Part shown: positions 11,730-24,424 of the stretch, piece after piece
Position numbering within the stretch: position 1 is the first letter of the stretch
Layout: the number at the start of each line of letters is the position of its first letter
Assembly: GCA_019722365.1 (NCBI GenBank)
Contig: JADFUC010000320.1
Span: 62,001 to 126,000, forward strand
Direction: 5' to 3'
Source of the DNA: Lithospermum erythrorhizon
Lineage: Eukaryota; Streptophyta; Magnoliopsida; Boraginales; Boraginaceae
Length of the DNA: 64,000 bases
Program-made: the position numbers and the translations under genes
Notes under the pieces: model-generated
Told to the model about the DNA's origin: nothing
The model's database searches: none
What the model saw: the letters and a program-made list of their open reading frames with translations, nothing else

Positions 11730-13467
11730 GAAATAAATACCAGTTTCCTTTTGGTTATGTACATGATGATATAATCTCAAGATTAGACCCCGTGTTAAAT
11801 TTTGTCTACTTCGGTGACATAATATTAACTAGTCCATCGAGACATTTCAAAGTTTGTTTATCAAACATAACTCTTAAGTTGTCTCACAGTTGTGTATAAA
11901 TAAATTTATTTTAAAATTGAAATCTGACAACTTTGATATGTGATTTATTCCGTTGTTTATTCACATTGAAACCTTGATGCTACTTGTATCACTCAAACTT
12001 GTGATACATCTAAGGTAGAGTGAAAATTATTTTGGTACATCAATTGAAAGATTCGTCCATTATTCTTTTACTTGCGTATCTTTATCGAAATGCGGCTTTT
12101 TAAGATCGAGAATGATGTCTCGTTCCTCGGATAATACATTACTCGTGTTGATGATACTTAATTCAAAACTTGATAGTAATTTATATGGTCCTCCCACGTA
12201 CTCTTATCCCAATTATGATGTATTATTCAATGATTTGTATCCTCGATCGACTTGTGTATGTGTTCTACAAACTTAATCAACATTAAGCGAACTCTGATTA
12301 AGTCTAATAACTATTGACTTAGTTAAATCTTTTTAAGATTGAATTCAAGTCTTGTTAAAGTCATTGTCACAAGTATCACTCAATTGTTTGTTACTAAAAA
12401 TATCGTGTCTTTTAAGAAGAGAATAGAATAAGCATTCCTCTAATGAGAATCACACGATACTAGATTGAAAAGTGTAGGTGTCTATATTAAATATGACATC
12501 CACTGTAAATCTAAGTCCAAAAGCTTGATTTGAAATTTCAATCATTCATGGAGGAACTATGTGCTCTTATAATGTAGTCACTGTCGTTACACCAAGAGCT
12601 CAGGTTAATCTTTCTTTACGTGTCTTATCTCACTCACTACTATACTTGGCTGGCTGATCATGATCTAAAAACCATGTGAGTCAAATAGTGTTCAAGGCAA
12701 TTAATTTAGACCTGATGACATTGTAATTTTTTATAACAAATCATTTGAGATATGAGGTTTTATCAAACCTCTCTTTCCATTTCTCAAGTGTTATTAAATA
12801 TCCTTCTTTCGGTGCACTTAATGTTTGAAGGCCAGTAAGTTAATAATTAACTTCAAACTATAGCAATTTGTGCACTTTCGACTTTCTGGCGGTGTGCAAA
12901 CTAAGCGGACAATATTCTTACCACAGTTATACAAACCCTGACTTATGCTTATCCTTGATTCATGAGAAAAGTTTATCTTGTGATGAAACTAAATACCAAT
13001 GATATTTCTTGAAATGTAGATACCGACGATTCAAATATCGATCAATAGTGTTCTCATTTGGATTATAAAAGAGATTAAACCGAATTATTTAAAAAATTTA
13101 TATGATGGCTAAGAGACAATATATCATATTAGTCTTTATAGCATCATCACCTTCGATTGAGATCAAAATTTAATCATCTCTTAATCATATCGCATAGTTA
13201 GTAGCTTGAACCTAAGTTGAATGCGTGTCCATATGATTAATCCAAGTTTTAAATAAGCTGGAGTGTCGTTACTTGTCTTTTATAAGCATATAGCCATCTT
13301 GATGGTTTAATGAGGAAATCTCTTTAGCATGTATATAACTATATTGCCCTGAAGTCTTATGGATTTCTCCTTAACTTGTTTATTCACATAAAGTTATGTT
13401 TAATTTGCCCAATTAACGGTGAATAAAATAGAGTAGAATTTAGTATGTCAATGTAAAAAAAATACGG
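11730..13467 (-). other. Unassigned, probably resumed Copia-0 interior
   Basis: This is AT-rich sequence that resumes after LTR A, where the 4/5 match of flanking pentamers implies continuity with 6877. No frame longer than a chance frame is open, and I could not match any translated segment to gag, protease or integrase. It is called Copia interior only from its position. The matching 5' LTR was not found; element C cuts in at 13468. Confidence 0.35.
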
Positions 13468-15955
13468 TATAACGACCCGCCCAGTGGGCAGCCCACAATT
13501 GAAATCATTATAATCCTGAACACTAGAGTCACCATACTGATGGACGACTCAGTTTAAAGAACTACGCATTTTATCCAAAAATTTAATTTACAATTAAAAT
13601 TCTAGAAAAAAGCAGTTTTAAAATTCTGATCCGTGAGGTGATGTCGAACTTGACCCGACTCCATATACTTATACGACATATCTCAAAAACTGATAATGCC
13701 GTGAGGCTACAAGCGGAAGTAAATACCGTATCACGAATAAAATAATTGCGACAAGGCTAAAGTACGAAAATGAAATACAACAATCAACAAGCGGTTGACA
13801 ACACAAAAACGAGCTGTAAGGATACCCGGCCGCCCGATGCTCACACCGCCACTCGGAATATAAACTCTCAAACGACCTCTAACTTTCAAATGCCGCTGTC
13901 GGCACGGCACAAATGAAATGCAGCCCAAAGCGAAAAGGGGGTGTAAGCCCCATGGCTTAGTGGCTTTTAACACGAGGGGTGAAAGCGTAAGCCATACAGC
14001 TTGAGGCGGTCGATAGATATAGTAGTGATATGAATAAATATGTATATACCGGGTACCTAATAAGGCCGTATAATAAAATTTCAAAGAAGGTCTCGAGGCG
14101 TAACATGTCAAGATATAATACAAAGTCCTGATAAGGCACCTGATCACCGGAATAAAATCACGGAGACTCCAACCGACAACCTATAACTCTAGTCGTAGAT
14201 CATCTATCTACCAAATATCTCACTTGCTATACTGACACCACAATCTTGCATATGCTCGATCCGTCTACTGCGGAATGGACCAATCGCTAATAAACACCCC
14301 ACTCTTTATACCAACTATAAGGCCCGGCCGCTACGCTTTAGAGTATAAGGCCAAACCGCACTTATATCGTAGTATAAGGCCAAACCGCACTTATACCCGA
14401 GAGTATAAGGCCAAACGCTTATACCGAAGTATAAGGCGATAGCGTCACGTATCGCGCAAGGAAGGAGGTGTAACCCTAATCATCCCAAGCTATGAATTAA
14501 ATATCCGGCCGTAGCACTCGGCAACTAGCTACTCTATTCCCCAGAAGCAATATCCAGCCTTTAGCGGCTAAAGCGTCGCGATCAAAAATCAATCGGAGAT
14601 CGGCAAGGCCACGAGAAATCTGAAGTGCCGGCAAGGCCGCGAACCACCGAAATGCCCGACAAGGCCACGAACACAGAAGCATAAGTTCGAGGAGTTCAAA
14701 GCTATTACCTCAAGCAAATCTTCAACGCCACAGAAATACAATCACATAATCATATCATGGCTCACACAAATGAATCACACATAATCATACAACAATGACA
14801 TGTATACTATTCTCACATAATCATACCACAATGACATGTTTCACACAATTTAAAGTAAGTACGTAATGTAGCACCCGTGAGATAAGTACTCACCTCTGCT
14901 AGCTACCACAAAATCCTCGCGAAATCACAATCACGGTAACTGCCCCTTTCCACGATCAACGCCTAACAAAAACACCCGGAAAGTACAATCAAAACCTACT
15001 ACTATACTTGCGTTCTAGAAGATACATTACCAACTCTAAGTGGAACGATTGCTAAACGGTCTAAAACGACGAATAAGACAACGAAATAACAACCCCGTCG
15101 GACACAACCCAATCGGCCCCCCTCCAAATTTCCACCTTATCACTTTAACATTTCAAATCAACTTATAAGTCATCTTATTTAACCTCAAGTCCATAAATAA
15201 CAACCTATACTCCAAAATCTCAATTATTACTCAACATACCAATCACACTTTCTCAACCTAACCCCCTCTAATCGTTATAAATCACAATTCTAACTTTGCA
15301 ACAACTTCTGATAAGGTCCCAAATTAACCCCCTACACATTTAAAAGTCTTATAAAAAAGTCAACATCAAAAGTCAACTAACCTAGGAAAAGTCAACCGAT
15401 CACCATAAACCTCAAACAACATCTTAACTCATGAATTAACTACTTATATTCATCATACTACCCATAACAAACTTAGAAACACAATTAAATTCAATTTAAT
15501 AAAAAGTCAAACTAAAACTCAACTAGAGTCAAAGAAACCCAAGAAATATCTCAAAGATTTGAACTTTCTTACCTTAATTCAAAGAAGATGATGAGGGGAA
15601 GATATTCAACCAACGATCTTTGAGTTTGAGCAACAATCGAAGAGAGAAATGGAAGAAAATTTTCTGTTTGTGTTGCAGGTGGTTTTAAGCCCCGAACCTC
15701 GAAGAAGGGAGATTTTTTGTTTGTGAGATGATGTGTTGGATAAGGATGAGAAGATATTTAGGAAGACAGATTTCTCCACTTTTTCGTGCCAAATCTCAAA
15801 CGAAACCGATTCCAAATGTAAAATTTCAATGACATAAACCTACTCATATAATACTAGTCTCGGTACCATCGATTACATTCGAGAAATTATTTACTTATAC
15901 TATCTCGGGTAACACCACCGACGAATTTTTTTTTTTTAATGTAGCAGGTTGTACA
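13468..15955 (-). repeat. Gypsy element C, 3' LTR
   Basis: It starts TATAACGACCCGCCCAG (first G decayed to A) and ends near GGTTGTACA, immediately followed by ATCTACCCACCTAATAAAATT, the complement of the polypurine tract. Length is about 2488 bp. It contains the LTR landmarks GACGACTCA (13543), a tandem-repeat block (14310-14450), the GTGAGATAAGTACTCACCTC motif (14877) and a purine-rich GAAGATGATGAGGGGAAG segment (15585). The orientation is minus, so this is the 3' LTR. Confidence 0.75.
14310..14450. repeat. Tandem repeat block inside LTR C
   Basis: About four to five units of roughly 25-32 bp built on GAGTATAAGGCCAAACCGC with CTTATACC. The position corresponds to the repeat block of the other LTRs, but the unit sequence is unlike theirs. 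Confidence 0.7.
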
Positions 15956-16270
15956 ATCTACCCACCTAATAAAATTTCGACCTCGAGATTACTGCTTAAC
16001 AACCAAGAAAGAACATATATTATAACACGAAATCAAACAACGTAAAAATAAAAGCGATACTAGCTGCGTACTCGAAAGGATTCTGCCAGTATGACTCATA
16101 AATCGTCCTCACGTTCCCAAGTCGCCTCCTCCACACGCTGATTCCTCCACAGAACTTTCACTAAGGCCACTACCTTACTCCTCAAAACCTTCTCTTTCGG
16201 TCTAGAATTTCCGCAGTGTCTTTCCTGTGAGGAGTCCACTCGAAGCTCACGAGGAAGTGAGCTAAGAATA
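15956..16270 (-). pseudogene. Gypsy element C: polypurine tract and chromodomain end of pol
   Basis: Next to the 3' LTR lies the polypurine tract complement (15956-15975), then a stretch that parallels 27725-27930 of element E nearly base for base (GTTCCCA.GTCGCCTCCTC.AC.CG, then TTCACTAAGGCCAC). In E that stretch encodes the chromodomain-like C-terminus of the polyprotein on the minus strand. Here the reading frame is broken and the homology ends abruptly at a TA repeat near 16270. The rest of pol, gag and the 5' LTR are missing. I infer truncation, not a complete element. Confidence 0.65.
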
Positions 16271-17035
16271 TATATATATATATCTTTGTTTGGGGTTGAA
16301 TGATTGAATCGTTATTTGAAGGTGAAAATACTATGCTTTTGGCTCAAAGTAAATAAAAACATGTAATCTTTTCTTCTTAGGCAAAATACTTGGCGATCTT
16401 GCAACAGTCCTTTCTCGAAAATCTTTGTGCATGCTTTCGAATAGTCCTAAATGCTTCCGGGCGTGTGGATGGTGCTTAAGATACCATGTAAAATTTGCTT
16501 AAAATTCAAAGATTGCTACATATTCTTCATTTAATCCTAGTATTGTTCATTATTTATTAATTTCATGTGTAAAATTATCTTTAAATATTATTATAATTAT
16601 TATTTTATTTTATTATGAAGTTTTCAATTTGTAATTACAGTAAACACAATAGTCACATATTTTAGTGTGAGTATCCTGTACATGATACTCAATGACCATG
16701 TCGGATTGAGTAGTTTTATTTTTAGCTGCTTTTATAGGTTTCAACCATCAATCCTAGTATTTTTTTTTATCCTTTATAAATTCCAAGTGTAAACATGAGG
16801 GTGAGGCGCGTGATATAGGGGAAATGGGCTAGATTGAGTGTATATAATGGGTTGGATTGGTTGGTTTAAGCAACTTAAGTATAAGTATAGAAGCACCTAA
16901 GCACTGAATCAACCCCCATTAGAAATATTCGGTCATCTTACAACCCACCTTAATCTTATTTTCTTTATAATCAAAACAAGTATAATGAACTTCAACAAGT
17001 CATTTTGATTTTGATTCAACATACTATATACAATA
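16271..17035. other. Unassigned AT-rich sequence
   Basis: It begins with a short TA repeat (16268-16283). No coding frame, LTR terminus or RNA gene was recognised. Confidence 0.45.
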
Positions 17036-17287
17036 CTTCCTCCATTCCAATTTACTTAATCATGAAAGTAAAAAAATATTTTATTAAGGACTTGATTAAT
17101 ATTATAAATATATTCTAAAAAGTTACTTTATCAAAAAATACTTCAATTAATCATGAAAATAAAAATTACTTTATTAAGAGATAAAATTAGAAAGATTAAG
17201 ATAAAATTATATTGAATTCCTATATGATCAAGTAAAAAGGAAAGGGAACATTTTGCTACATAATCAAGTAAATTGGAATGGAGGAAA
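17036..17287. mobile_element. Stowaway-type MITE
   Basis: A 252-bp element with terminal inverted repeats: the left end CTTCCTCCATTCCAATTTAC pairs with the right end, whose complement reads TTTCCTCCATTCCAATTTAC. TA dinucleotides flank it on both sides (17034-17035 and 17288-17289). The interior is A/T-rich and non-coding. CTCCCTCC-like ends with a TA duplication are typical of Stowaway MITEs mobilised by Tc1/mariner transposases. Confidence 0.85.
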
Positions 17288-18375
17288 TAAAAGATATGAA
17301 TATTGGATATTTATAAAGGAACAAGTTGTTTTGAGGTAAAATCTAATGAGCAACTATTCTAAGGGTGAGTTCTATCTTGTAAATTTTGTTGGGCGTAGCA
17401 TACAAATATTTCTTGTTTAAGTGTGAGTTCTATCATGTAAATATCATCCAAAACTGGGCTGCAAAAGCTTTCACTCCAATCACTTCAGTCATTCTTAAGG
17501 TCCCTAGTAGTGATTGTAATAATAGATAAGTTGCTTGTATTTATATGAAAATATATAATTGCAGAGGCATATTGTTAGACTACGAGTTTGTATACCTTAT
17601 TTTAATAATGACTTAAACATTAATTTACTATCTAATATGTGTGCTCAAGTATTTTATTCCATAGACATGTTAGAAAGGTGTTTCTCGGACGTAAAGTTGA
17701 TAGTCATATCAAGTAAGTACAAGACGTTGACAAGAGAATGAAGAAATGTCACGGGCTTAAAGATGCTTTGTCATTAAATGAGCTTTGTCAAGCTTATGAC
17801 GATGATGTGTGATCAACACCGCTAGTCATCGAGGACTTGAAAAGCTTAAAGAAAGGAACGACGCTTGAAGACGGCAGTTGGTCATTCACCAATCAGCTTT
17901 GAAAGCGACCAAGTAAATGAAGAAAGAGATAACGTAAGAATCAAGATCGAAAGATACGATCTTCGAAGAAAGCCGGAGCTTAGGTAAAAGTCATGGCTTG
18001 AACTCTTTACTTTGCTTTCTTTGATTTGATTGAAGTTTTAATGAGAGTAATTTTTTATAAATCATTTATCAAAATATTACTATCTAAATGATATTTTTCA
18101 AAATAAAAATTCTCAAGTTGATCTCATTTTCATGTAGGGTTTGAAAAGATCTTTCCAATGCATTTTGAAATCACAAAATCGGAGTTACAATGAAATCGGA
18201 GTTACAACGGCCGAAAAATATTTTTAAGTTGGTTTATCATGACCATATGCTCAATTTTTTGAGGTCACTTTAATTTATGTCTCGATGCATCAGGTTTTAA
18301 ACTCTATACATAAAGGTCTGACAGGTCTCATAGGGTCCGAAACAAAAGATTCTAGACTCATTTTTTGAATCTACT
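17288..18375. other. Unassigned; possible upstream part of a Copia LTR
   Basis: The 60-residue frame at 17559 matches nothing known. 17750-18000 is purine-rich, with a GATGATGTGTGATCAAC stretch of the kind found in some Copia LTRs. The recurring repeat that starts at 18376 may begin here, but its left end was not found and this part does not recur at 36.8-37.8 kb. Confidence 0.35.
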
Positions 18376-19745
18376 TTTACACCTATTTAACCCCATTCAA
18401 TCTCATTCATTTCCAAGCCCTTACACAATATTTTTACATCAATCTAAGAACAAAATCTCTCATTTTAAAATATTAAAACTCTCATAGATTATGCTTCAAT
18501 TAGATTATTGAAAAGAGTTTTAGTTGAATTTGATTCATAATTTTCAAAGAGATTAAAGAATAAAGAAGGAGCACACAAAGTGTTTGATAAATTATTCAAG
18601 AGGAAAATTCATCATCTTCAAGATACTAAACATTCATATTCAAAGGAGATTCAAACAAGCTTCAATATCACATCTACTCAACAAGGAGTTCATACAAGCT
18701 TCAATTTATTATCTACTCATTAAGGAGTTGTAAGTTGTGCTAAACATTTGTAATCCAATTGTAGCTCATTGAGGAGCATTTTAGATTGGGATAAACAACA
18801 ATCTATATTCTATAAAGAGATATCTCATTAAGTTAGGATTTGATCTTCATACTAAAGTGCTCGAGGTCCGAAAGTTGTCATGAGGCTTATTCAAGCCAGA
18901 ATCGGGAGACTCATCAGAAGGCTGAGGCTAGCCACAATAGGACATGTAGTGCCTCGAGGTAAATGGAGTTCCATATCCGATTTGATCAAGTTAAAATCTT
19001 AGAGATTCCCCGGTTCTTGTTTTACACAAGAGTCAACCTAGGTCAAGGCTCGGGGTTCCTAACGATGGTAGTTAGAGTTGAAATCCCGCGCGGTGTAGCA
19101 GCTTGGTTCCTTAGCGATACAAGGGTCAGAGTGTTGGTTTGGACTTCACCAACTTTGAAGAATTACCGCCTAGTGGATTTGCGGAGAAAGCCTATGCGGG
19201 AAAGTTCCCTCGTCAGACGAGGATTAGTAAACCCTCGTGAAAAACACCGTGTCGAAGTTTCAGATCTTGTTTTCCTAGTCTTTACTTTTTCGTTAATATT
19301 ATTTATACGCTATAATTTCTAGGAATCTATTATATACTTGATTGTGATATTAATTGTCTATGATTGAATACTTAATAATAAAGTAAAGACTATCTAAGGT
19401 TCATATCTTGATATTTGATTTAATCGATTATTCTAAGTTGTTTATCTTCCATATTGATTGAATCATGTTATTTGATTGATATACATTTATAATTGTGTTT
19501 CATATATCAAATCAAACATTGTTTAAAGAGGGTGTTAATATTATTACTTTAGTTATTATTCAAGATTTTTGTTTTACAAATTGCTAAAGTAGTATTTCCG
19601 GTGAAATTTGTATTAACTTTCTTAAAGTAAAAAATGCTCAATGACCTCATAAACCTTATTCACTCCCCTCTCCCCCTCCCTCCCCTAAGGCTATATATAG
19701 GCTAATAAGCTTATATCACGAGTCTCTACTTGAGTTTTGCATCTC
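18376..19745 (+). repeat. Dispersed direct repeat, copy 1 (probable Copia LTR/leader)
   Basis: It matches 37806-39145 in the same orientation almost throughout. Both begin ACACCTATTTAACC, both contain CATCATCTTCAAGATACTAA, CAAACAAGCTTCAATATCAC and a CTTATTCAAGCCAGAATCGG segment, and both end in an ACCTTATTCA, C-rich, CTAAG stretch. A Copia gag remnant follows on the plus strand, so the repeat is most likely the LTR or leader of a second Copia family. No primer-binding site was identified. The 119-residue frame at 18963-19322 is not conserved as a frame in copy 2 and is probably chance. Confidence 0.55.
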
Positions 19746-19789
19746 ATGTAGCCGATCTTGAAATATGACAACTACGTAGCCTCACCGTT

Positions 19790-20558
19790 TGGATATAATG
19801 TTGCCCTATTCTTCCTACTAATATTGTTGATTGGAGTCATAGGATGAAGTATTTCTTGCAATCATAAGATTATATGTTGTGGCGCATAACAATCAATGGA
19901 TCAATCAAAATTACAAATGCCAAAGAATCTTTATGGAATGAAAAGGCCAAGGATTGGATTCTAAGCCGCCTCATTTAAGGCCTGAGGTGAAGTGGCTGTA
20001 AAGTTTGATAATGCCAATGATATATGGAACTTCAACAAGAATATGGTGAACTCAACTCGAAAGCAAAAACCCTTTGAAATTAAAGAGGAAGATGAAGTAG
20101 TCTCAATAGTTGATTTTGATGGTATGTTTTCCTCTCTTACTCATTTTAAAGAATTAAATGATAAATTGATTGATGATTTGAATATTTTTTGAATGAGTAA
20201 TATTTGTTCCGTAGAGTTACTTAATGAGATGTCACATGAGCTTAATTTTTATGCAAAACTCTTTAATCTCATTCTTCCTTCCTTCGAAAATATTTTAAAA
20301 GAAAAGGAAGACTTTAAGTGTGACACTTGTTTCCAAAGCGAGCATGAAAGTTTATTTTCATATGATGATTTTAGTAAGATATGCTCCATGTATGAAGACT
20401 ATGTTTGGAAATGCTTGAACATTGATTTGACCTTACAAGATAATGTCTCAATTGATTATTCTATAAAAAATCAAGTTAAGGCCAATTGTGATAATAGCAT
20501 GCTATTCATCAATGATAATGATTGTTCACATGATTTAGTACAAATAGATTCAACTTAA
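19790..20558 (+). pseudogene. Copia gag remnant (UBN2-like)
   Basis: In the frame beginning near 19837 the translation runs RMKYFLQS, stop, DYMLWRITINGSIKITNAK, then SLWNEKAKDWILSR. That is the RM..FL....LW..I..G....W....AKDWI pattern of Copia-type gag (UBN2 domain). Gag forms the particle that packages element RNA. After a stop, two consecutive plus frames follow: 19992-20192 (66 residues, KFDNANDIWNFNKNMVNS near its start) and 20193-20558 (121 residues, acidic, with a CDTCFQSEHES segment). They are probably the C-terminal part of gag, though I recognise no domain in the second. Gypsy element E cuts the sequence at 20652, and no protease or pol of this element was found. Confidence 0.5.
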
Positions 20559-20651
20559 ATTATGATGATATATTTCGAGAGCATGCTATTTGTGATTGTA
20601 ATACATGTGGCTTAAATGATGATATGCATATACGTCTACACAAATCATTTA

Positions 20652-21005
20652 TGTAATCTATCTCCCAGGTCGGCCACCCCGAGATTAGAATCGTCCGAAT
20701 CCTCGACACCGCAGTCACCGCTGCCGACGGATGACTCAATTTAAGCAAACCCAATTCGCCCTCAACAACATAACCCATAAACAATATACAACTGACAAGA
20801 AAGCAATTTTTAAGAAAAAATCCATCGCGTATTTCCTAACCACACACTTACCACAACATACAAAAATATCGTACAAAATATACAACCACCGAATCCCAAA
20901 AATACAACAATATGCATAACCGAATACAATCCAAAAACAACGAGATTGCTGAGGATTCATCGCCACCCGCCGCTCACCTGTGCTCTAAGGCACGATCACT
21001 CGAAC
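20652..21005 (-). repeat. Element E 3' LTR, distal part
   Basis: It begins TGTAA and then CCCAGGTCGGCCACC, with the CCCGC core damaged, contains GACGGATGACTCAATTTAAGC, and runs to GGCACGATCACTCGAAC, where Copia-1 entered. The 5' LTR copy near 35886-36241 reads the same through GCACGATCACTCGAACAAGC, confirming the junction. Confidence 0.8.
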
Positions 21006-21986
21006 TGATGGAAAATACTATGGATATATGAGTATAAATACAAATCCATAATTGCATGGATCTTAAAGTGCATACTACATTATTAAACAAAACATATATT
21101 TACAATATATGAATAAACAGAGTACTTATATCAGAAATGAGTAAATTCCACTAAAAGTTCTGACACGCTTCAAATTCACAACGTGAATTTGACTTCCTTT
21201 AGCCTCCTCAAGGTAATATCAATCGTATGATATCTCTAGTTGGTCCACACCAGGAGAGGTTGAATCAAGAACCGATTTATGCTAGTAAACAAGGATAAAC
21301 AAAACCAAAAACCCAAGAAAAATTTTAGAGAATTTCGCCAAGGCTACTTTAGGGTTTTTGATGAAATTTTTTTTCAAAACTTATGTCATAAAACCCTAAA
21401 GTTTGCTTTATATAGGCCAGGTTAAACAAGCCCGATAAGCGTACTGCTAAGTATTAGTTGACTAACTCTATTAGTTCGTTAAGACACTCAATGAGTCATT
21501 AATGAATTGAACTATTTAATTAGCTTAATTAAATACTAATGAGTCAATATCAATAATCTTTCAAGTTATTGATAAATAATAAAATTGCTCGAACCAATTA
21601 AATAACTATTTAATTGATTCTATTTCTTCAATCGATATTCTACATAAATGTGTAACTCCTTGTAATCAGAACAGAGCTAATTATACGCTTTAATTTCATA
21701 CATGAAATATAACGCCAATACCGTATAAAGGTGACCTTCTAGGCTCGATAATAGTTGTATAATAATAATAATTGACCAATTACTATTATTATAACGACAC
21801 GAGCATCTAGCAACGCTTCATAACCCCTTTTTTTAAATTATCATGAGAACCTACTAGTAATATACAATTACTAAGTTGAACACTAAGTTCTCGATAATCA
21901 CATTTAACTCCAACCGTAAATGAATCGATACACAATTGTCGTGAACGGGCATAATAAATGGAATCAATTCTCATTGATTTCCAACA
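21006..21986 (-). repeat. Copia-1 3' LTR
   Basis: Terminal TG (21006) and CA (21985-21986). It contains a 10-bp-arm palindrome TATTTAATTA-GCT-TAATTAAATA (about 21514-21536) and a longer conserved hairpin (21758-21793). Confidence 0.85.
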
Positions 21987-22999
21987 CTCCCACTCGCTGA
22001 CGACATCTTACAATTCCTTTATCAACATCTCTAGTCGCAAAGCACCATAAGAAGCGTGTCAGCTTAAACACCACAACTTTCTTTACTCGAAAGTATGAAC
22101 TGAATAAGCATTTATGGCGCCCCATAAACCAATCGCACATTCTCAACTGTGCGAGGCCCCGAGATCTTCCTCAGATATCAAGTGACCTGACAAATCCCTC
22201 TCCCAATATATCAACATCTATCACTACATCTCATCATAGCGACCCAACATACGCTATAATCCCCCGCTGCGTATGTTTGGTCATAATCAAAGTACAAAGC
22301 TTCAGATAATACGTATAGGTATATATCGTAGGTCTAAGAATCGACGAATCCCAAAATTTAAACAAATGTCATAGGACACGTATATACATATCTTCTACTT
22401 AATTGCTTCGTCATACTCAGCCTCCCTACCATGTGGACCGGCAGCCCACGGTATCGATCTAGTCCTCAGCTAACGTGATCAATCTTGGATCACTCAATCA
22501 AAACACCACGTTAGTCATATGATGCCTCGTCGCCCCTAACTGTCCACGCATCCCGACCAAGGCCTTTGGCCATCCCATGTTTCTAGACTCAAGAGGCGTA
22601 ATTAGCACCATGTTACCTCTAGAAAATATGTAATTCAACTCTGTGGATTTAACCTTTCACTCATCGAGGATGAACCACATGTATATTATATGTAAATTCT
22701 AAAACATATGCATAAAGAAACAAATATATTAAAATATGCTAAGCGCATTATTCAAATATTTGTTCACATAACACAATAGATACATACCCGACCCCACTTA
22801 ACCTACCACCACCGCGACATCTCTGCCTAAGACCTATGTTCGCCGCAGATGCTCATCATGCTTTGCCCGACTTAGCGTTTAGTAGCGGGTCGGCCGCATC
22901 GCCTCTCGCTTCTATTTTACATACTTTTGACATCACCTCTATCAAGCATATCTCTAATCGTGATACTTTCTAAGTACGTGCTTGACTCAGGATGTGCTC
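21987..22999 (-). other. Copia-1 3' non-coding region and polypurine tract
   Basis: CTCCCACTCGCTG (21987-21999) is the complement of the polypurine tract. The rest is the non-coding block shared with Copia-0 and Copia-2 (CACAACTTTCTTTACTCGA, CATAGGACACGTATATACATA). No open frame is conserved between copies. Confidence 0.6.
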
Positions 23000-23640
23000 T
23001 GGGTTCCTTAGCTTCGAGCTATCGTCCAAGATTGCCACAAAGCAACCCACCGATCCCTTCAACGCTAGGTACCACACCCAAGCTCCGGTCACGAACTTCT
23101 TTTCCGACATGCTTCTTTAGCGCCTGCACGCGACGCACTCGCATTCTGCGGGTAGAATCGGCACAGCACTGCTTGGAACTCCTCCAAGATATCGCCTCCA
23201 CCGGCTGAGACAAAAATACATACCCGCATCAGAACGATAGTCGCTCTGCCGCTTGAAAACTCCGGCGCCTGCGGTACCCCGGCCATCAAGTAACTCTTCA
23301 TCTCCACCATATACCAAGAAAGCATCTTTAGTTCTTCTCGCATACTTCAAGACGGCCACCGCAATCCAAAGGCTTTCACCGATTAGCTGGGTATTCATCG
23401 GGTTACGCCAGCCGCATAAGATACACGTCTAAATAAGATAACATGGCATACAATACGATGATCCTATAGCCGAAGTCATAAGGTATGTCTCTTCATTGCT
23501 CATCTCAAAGATCGTAGCTGGACAATCGTGTTTTTGTCGAGCTGAACTCCATGTCTCACGAGAGATTACCCTTCGAATTACCATATTGAACCTTTGCGCA
23601 TCTTTATTCACATAAGTATCCCGACAAAGTCCAATCACCT
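23000..23640 (-). pseudogene. Copia-1 RNase H remnant
   Basis: In several minus frames, the C-terminal part of Copia pol is readable in order: DTYVNKDAQRFNM and KHDCPATIFEM with SAIGSSY (23429-23638), RRTKDAFLVYGGDEEL (about 23290-23345), an FCLS.GGG segment, then SWRSSKQ and ADST (about 23160-23200). These correspond to the connection domain and the Ty1/Copia RNase H core, the enzyme that degrades the RNA strand of the RNA-DNA hybrid. At least three frame shifts separate them, so no functional product is possible as read. Confidence 0.7.
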
Positions 23641-24424
23641 CCCTGCCTCGATCTCGTGATCTTTATTCCAAGTATATATCAGGCTTCGCCTAAGTCCTTC
23701 ATTGAGAAACATTTGCACAGCCCAATCTCGATCGAGTTTAGTAACTCTAATGCTTGCTTCCAATGATAAGTAATGTCACTCCATTACATAGACTACGAAT
23801 GATACGTAACTCCCACTTATCTTTCTTCTTGTATACACAAGATTCTTCTTCGCTCGATGAAACCAAACTCTTTGATTGATTCATCAAAACGATTCCAATC
23901 GCGGATACCTCGCTAAGACCATATAAATGGACTTTTGCAACTTGCATACCTTCTTAGGTCCTTTGTGACATGTAGTGCTCGGAGGTTGTACCACGTAATA
24001 TCTTTCCTCTAAACTTCCATTCAGCGAAAGTTGGGTCTTTACATCCATTTGCCATATTTCTCATAGTCAAGTGAAATGCAAAGAATGGCTAAGATTATCC
24101 TAGATGGAAATTAAGCATGCCCACCGGCGCAGTGTTTAGTCATAGTCCACCCGTGAACTTCGCTTTGAAACCTTTCGCTACAAGTCTAGCTTTGAAAACA
24201 ATGTACCTTTCCGCTCTTTATCATGCTTCTTCTTAAATACCCATTTACATTCACTGTATGCAGCCCCATTTGGTAAATCTAACATGACCAAACCTCGCTT
24301 TTGGTACATAGAATCCATCTCGCATTGCATGGTTATTTGCCATTTGTCAAGATCCTTGTTGTTATTCATCGCTTTGTAAGAAGTGGGCTCGCCACTTTCA
24401 ACGACGAAAAGTTTCACCATACCA
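23641..24424 (-). pseudogene. Copia-1 reverse transcriptase remnant
   Basis: The minus frame 24178-24483 reads GEPTSYKAMNNNKDLDKW, then QCEMDSMYQKRG and CKWVFKKKHD, the N-terminal landmarks of Ty1/Copia RT. Downstream in shifted frames are IWQMDVKT, KGPKKVCKLQKSIYGL and ESCVYKKKD (23747-23947 frame). At the catalytic position a degraded VVYVNG stands where YVDD is expected, followed by CFSMKDLGEA and YILGIKI. The order is intact, but the active-site aspartates and frame are lost. The upstream end abuts the PBS directly, so this RT fragment has no gag-protease-integrase in front of it. Confidence 0.75.

Noticed and set aside
14310..14450. Regular short repeats that might suggest a CRISPR array
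   Set aside because: Units are adjacent and imperfect without unique spacers, and lie inside a plant LTR; all tandem blocks here are minisatellites.
18963..19322. 119-residue plus frame
   Set aside because: The homologous repeat at 37.8-39.1 kb does not keep this frame, so it is probably chance within a repeat.
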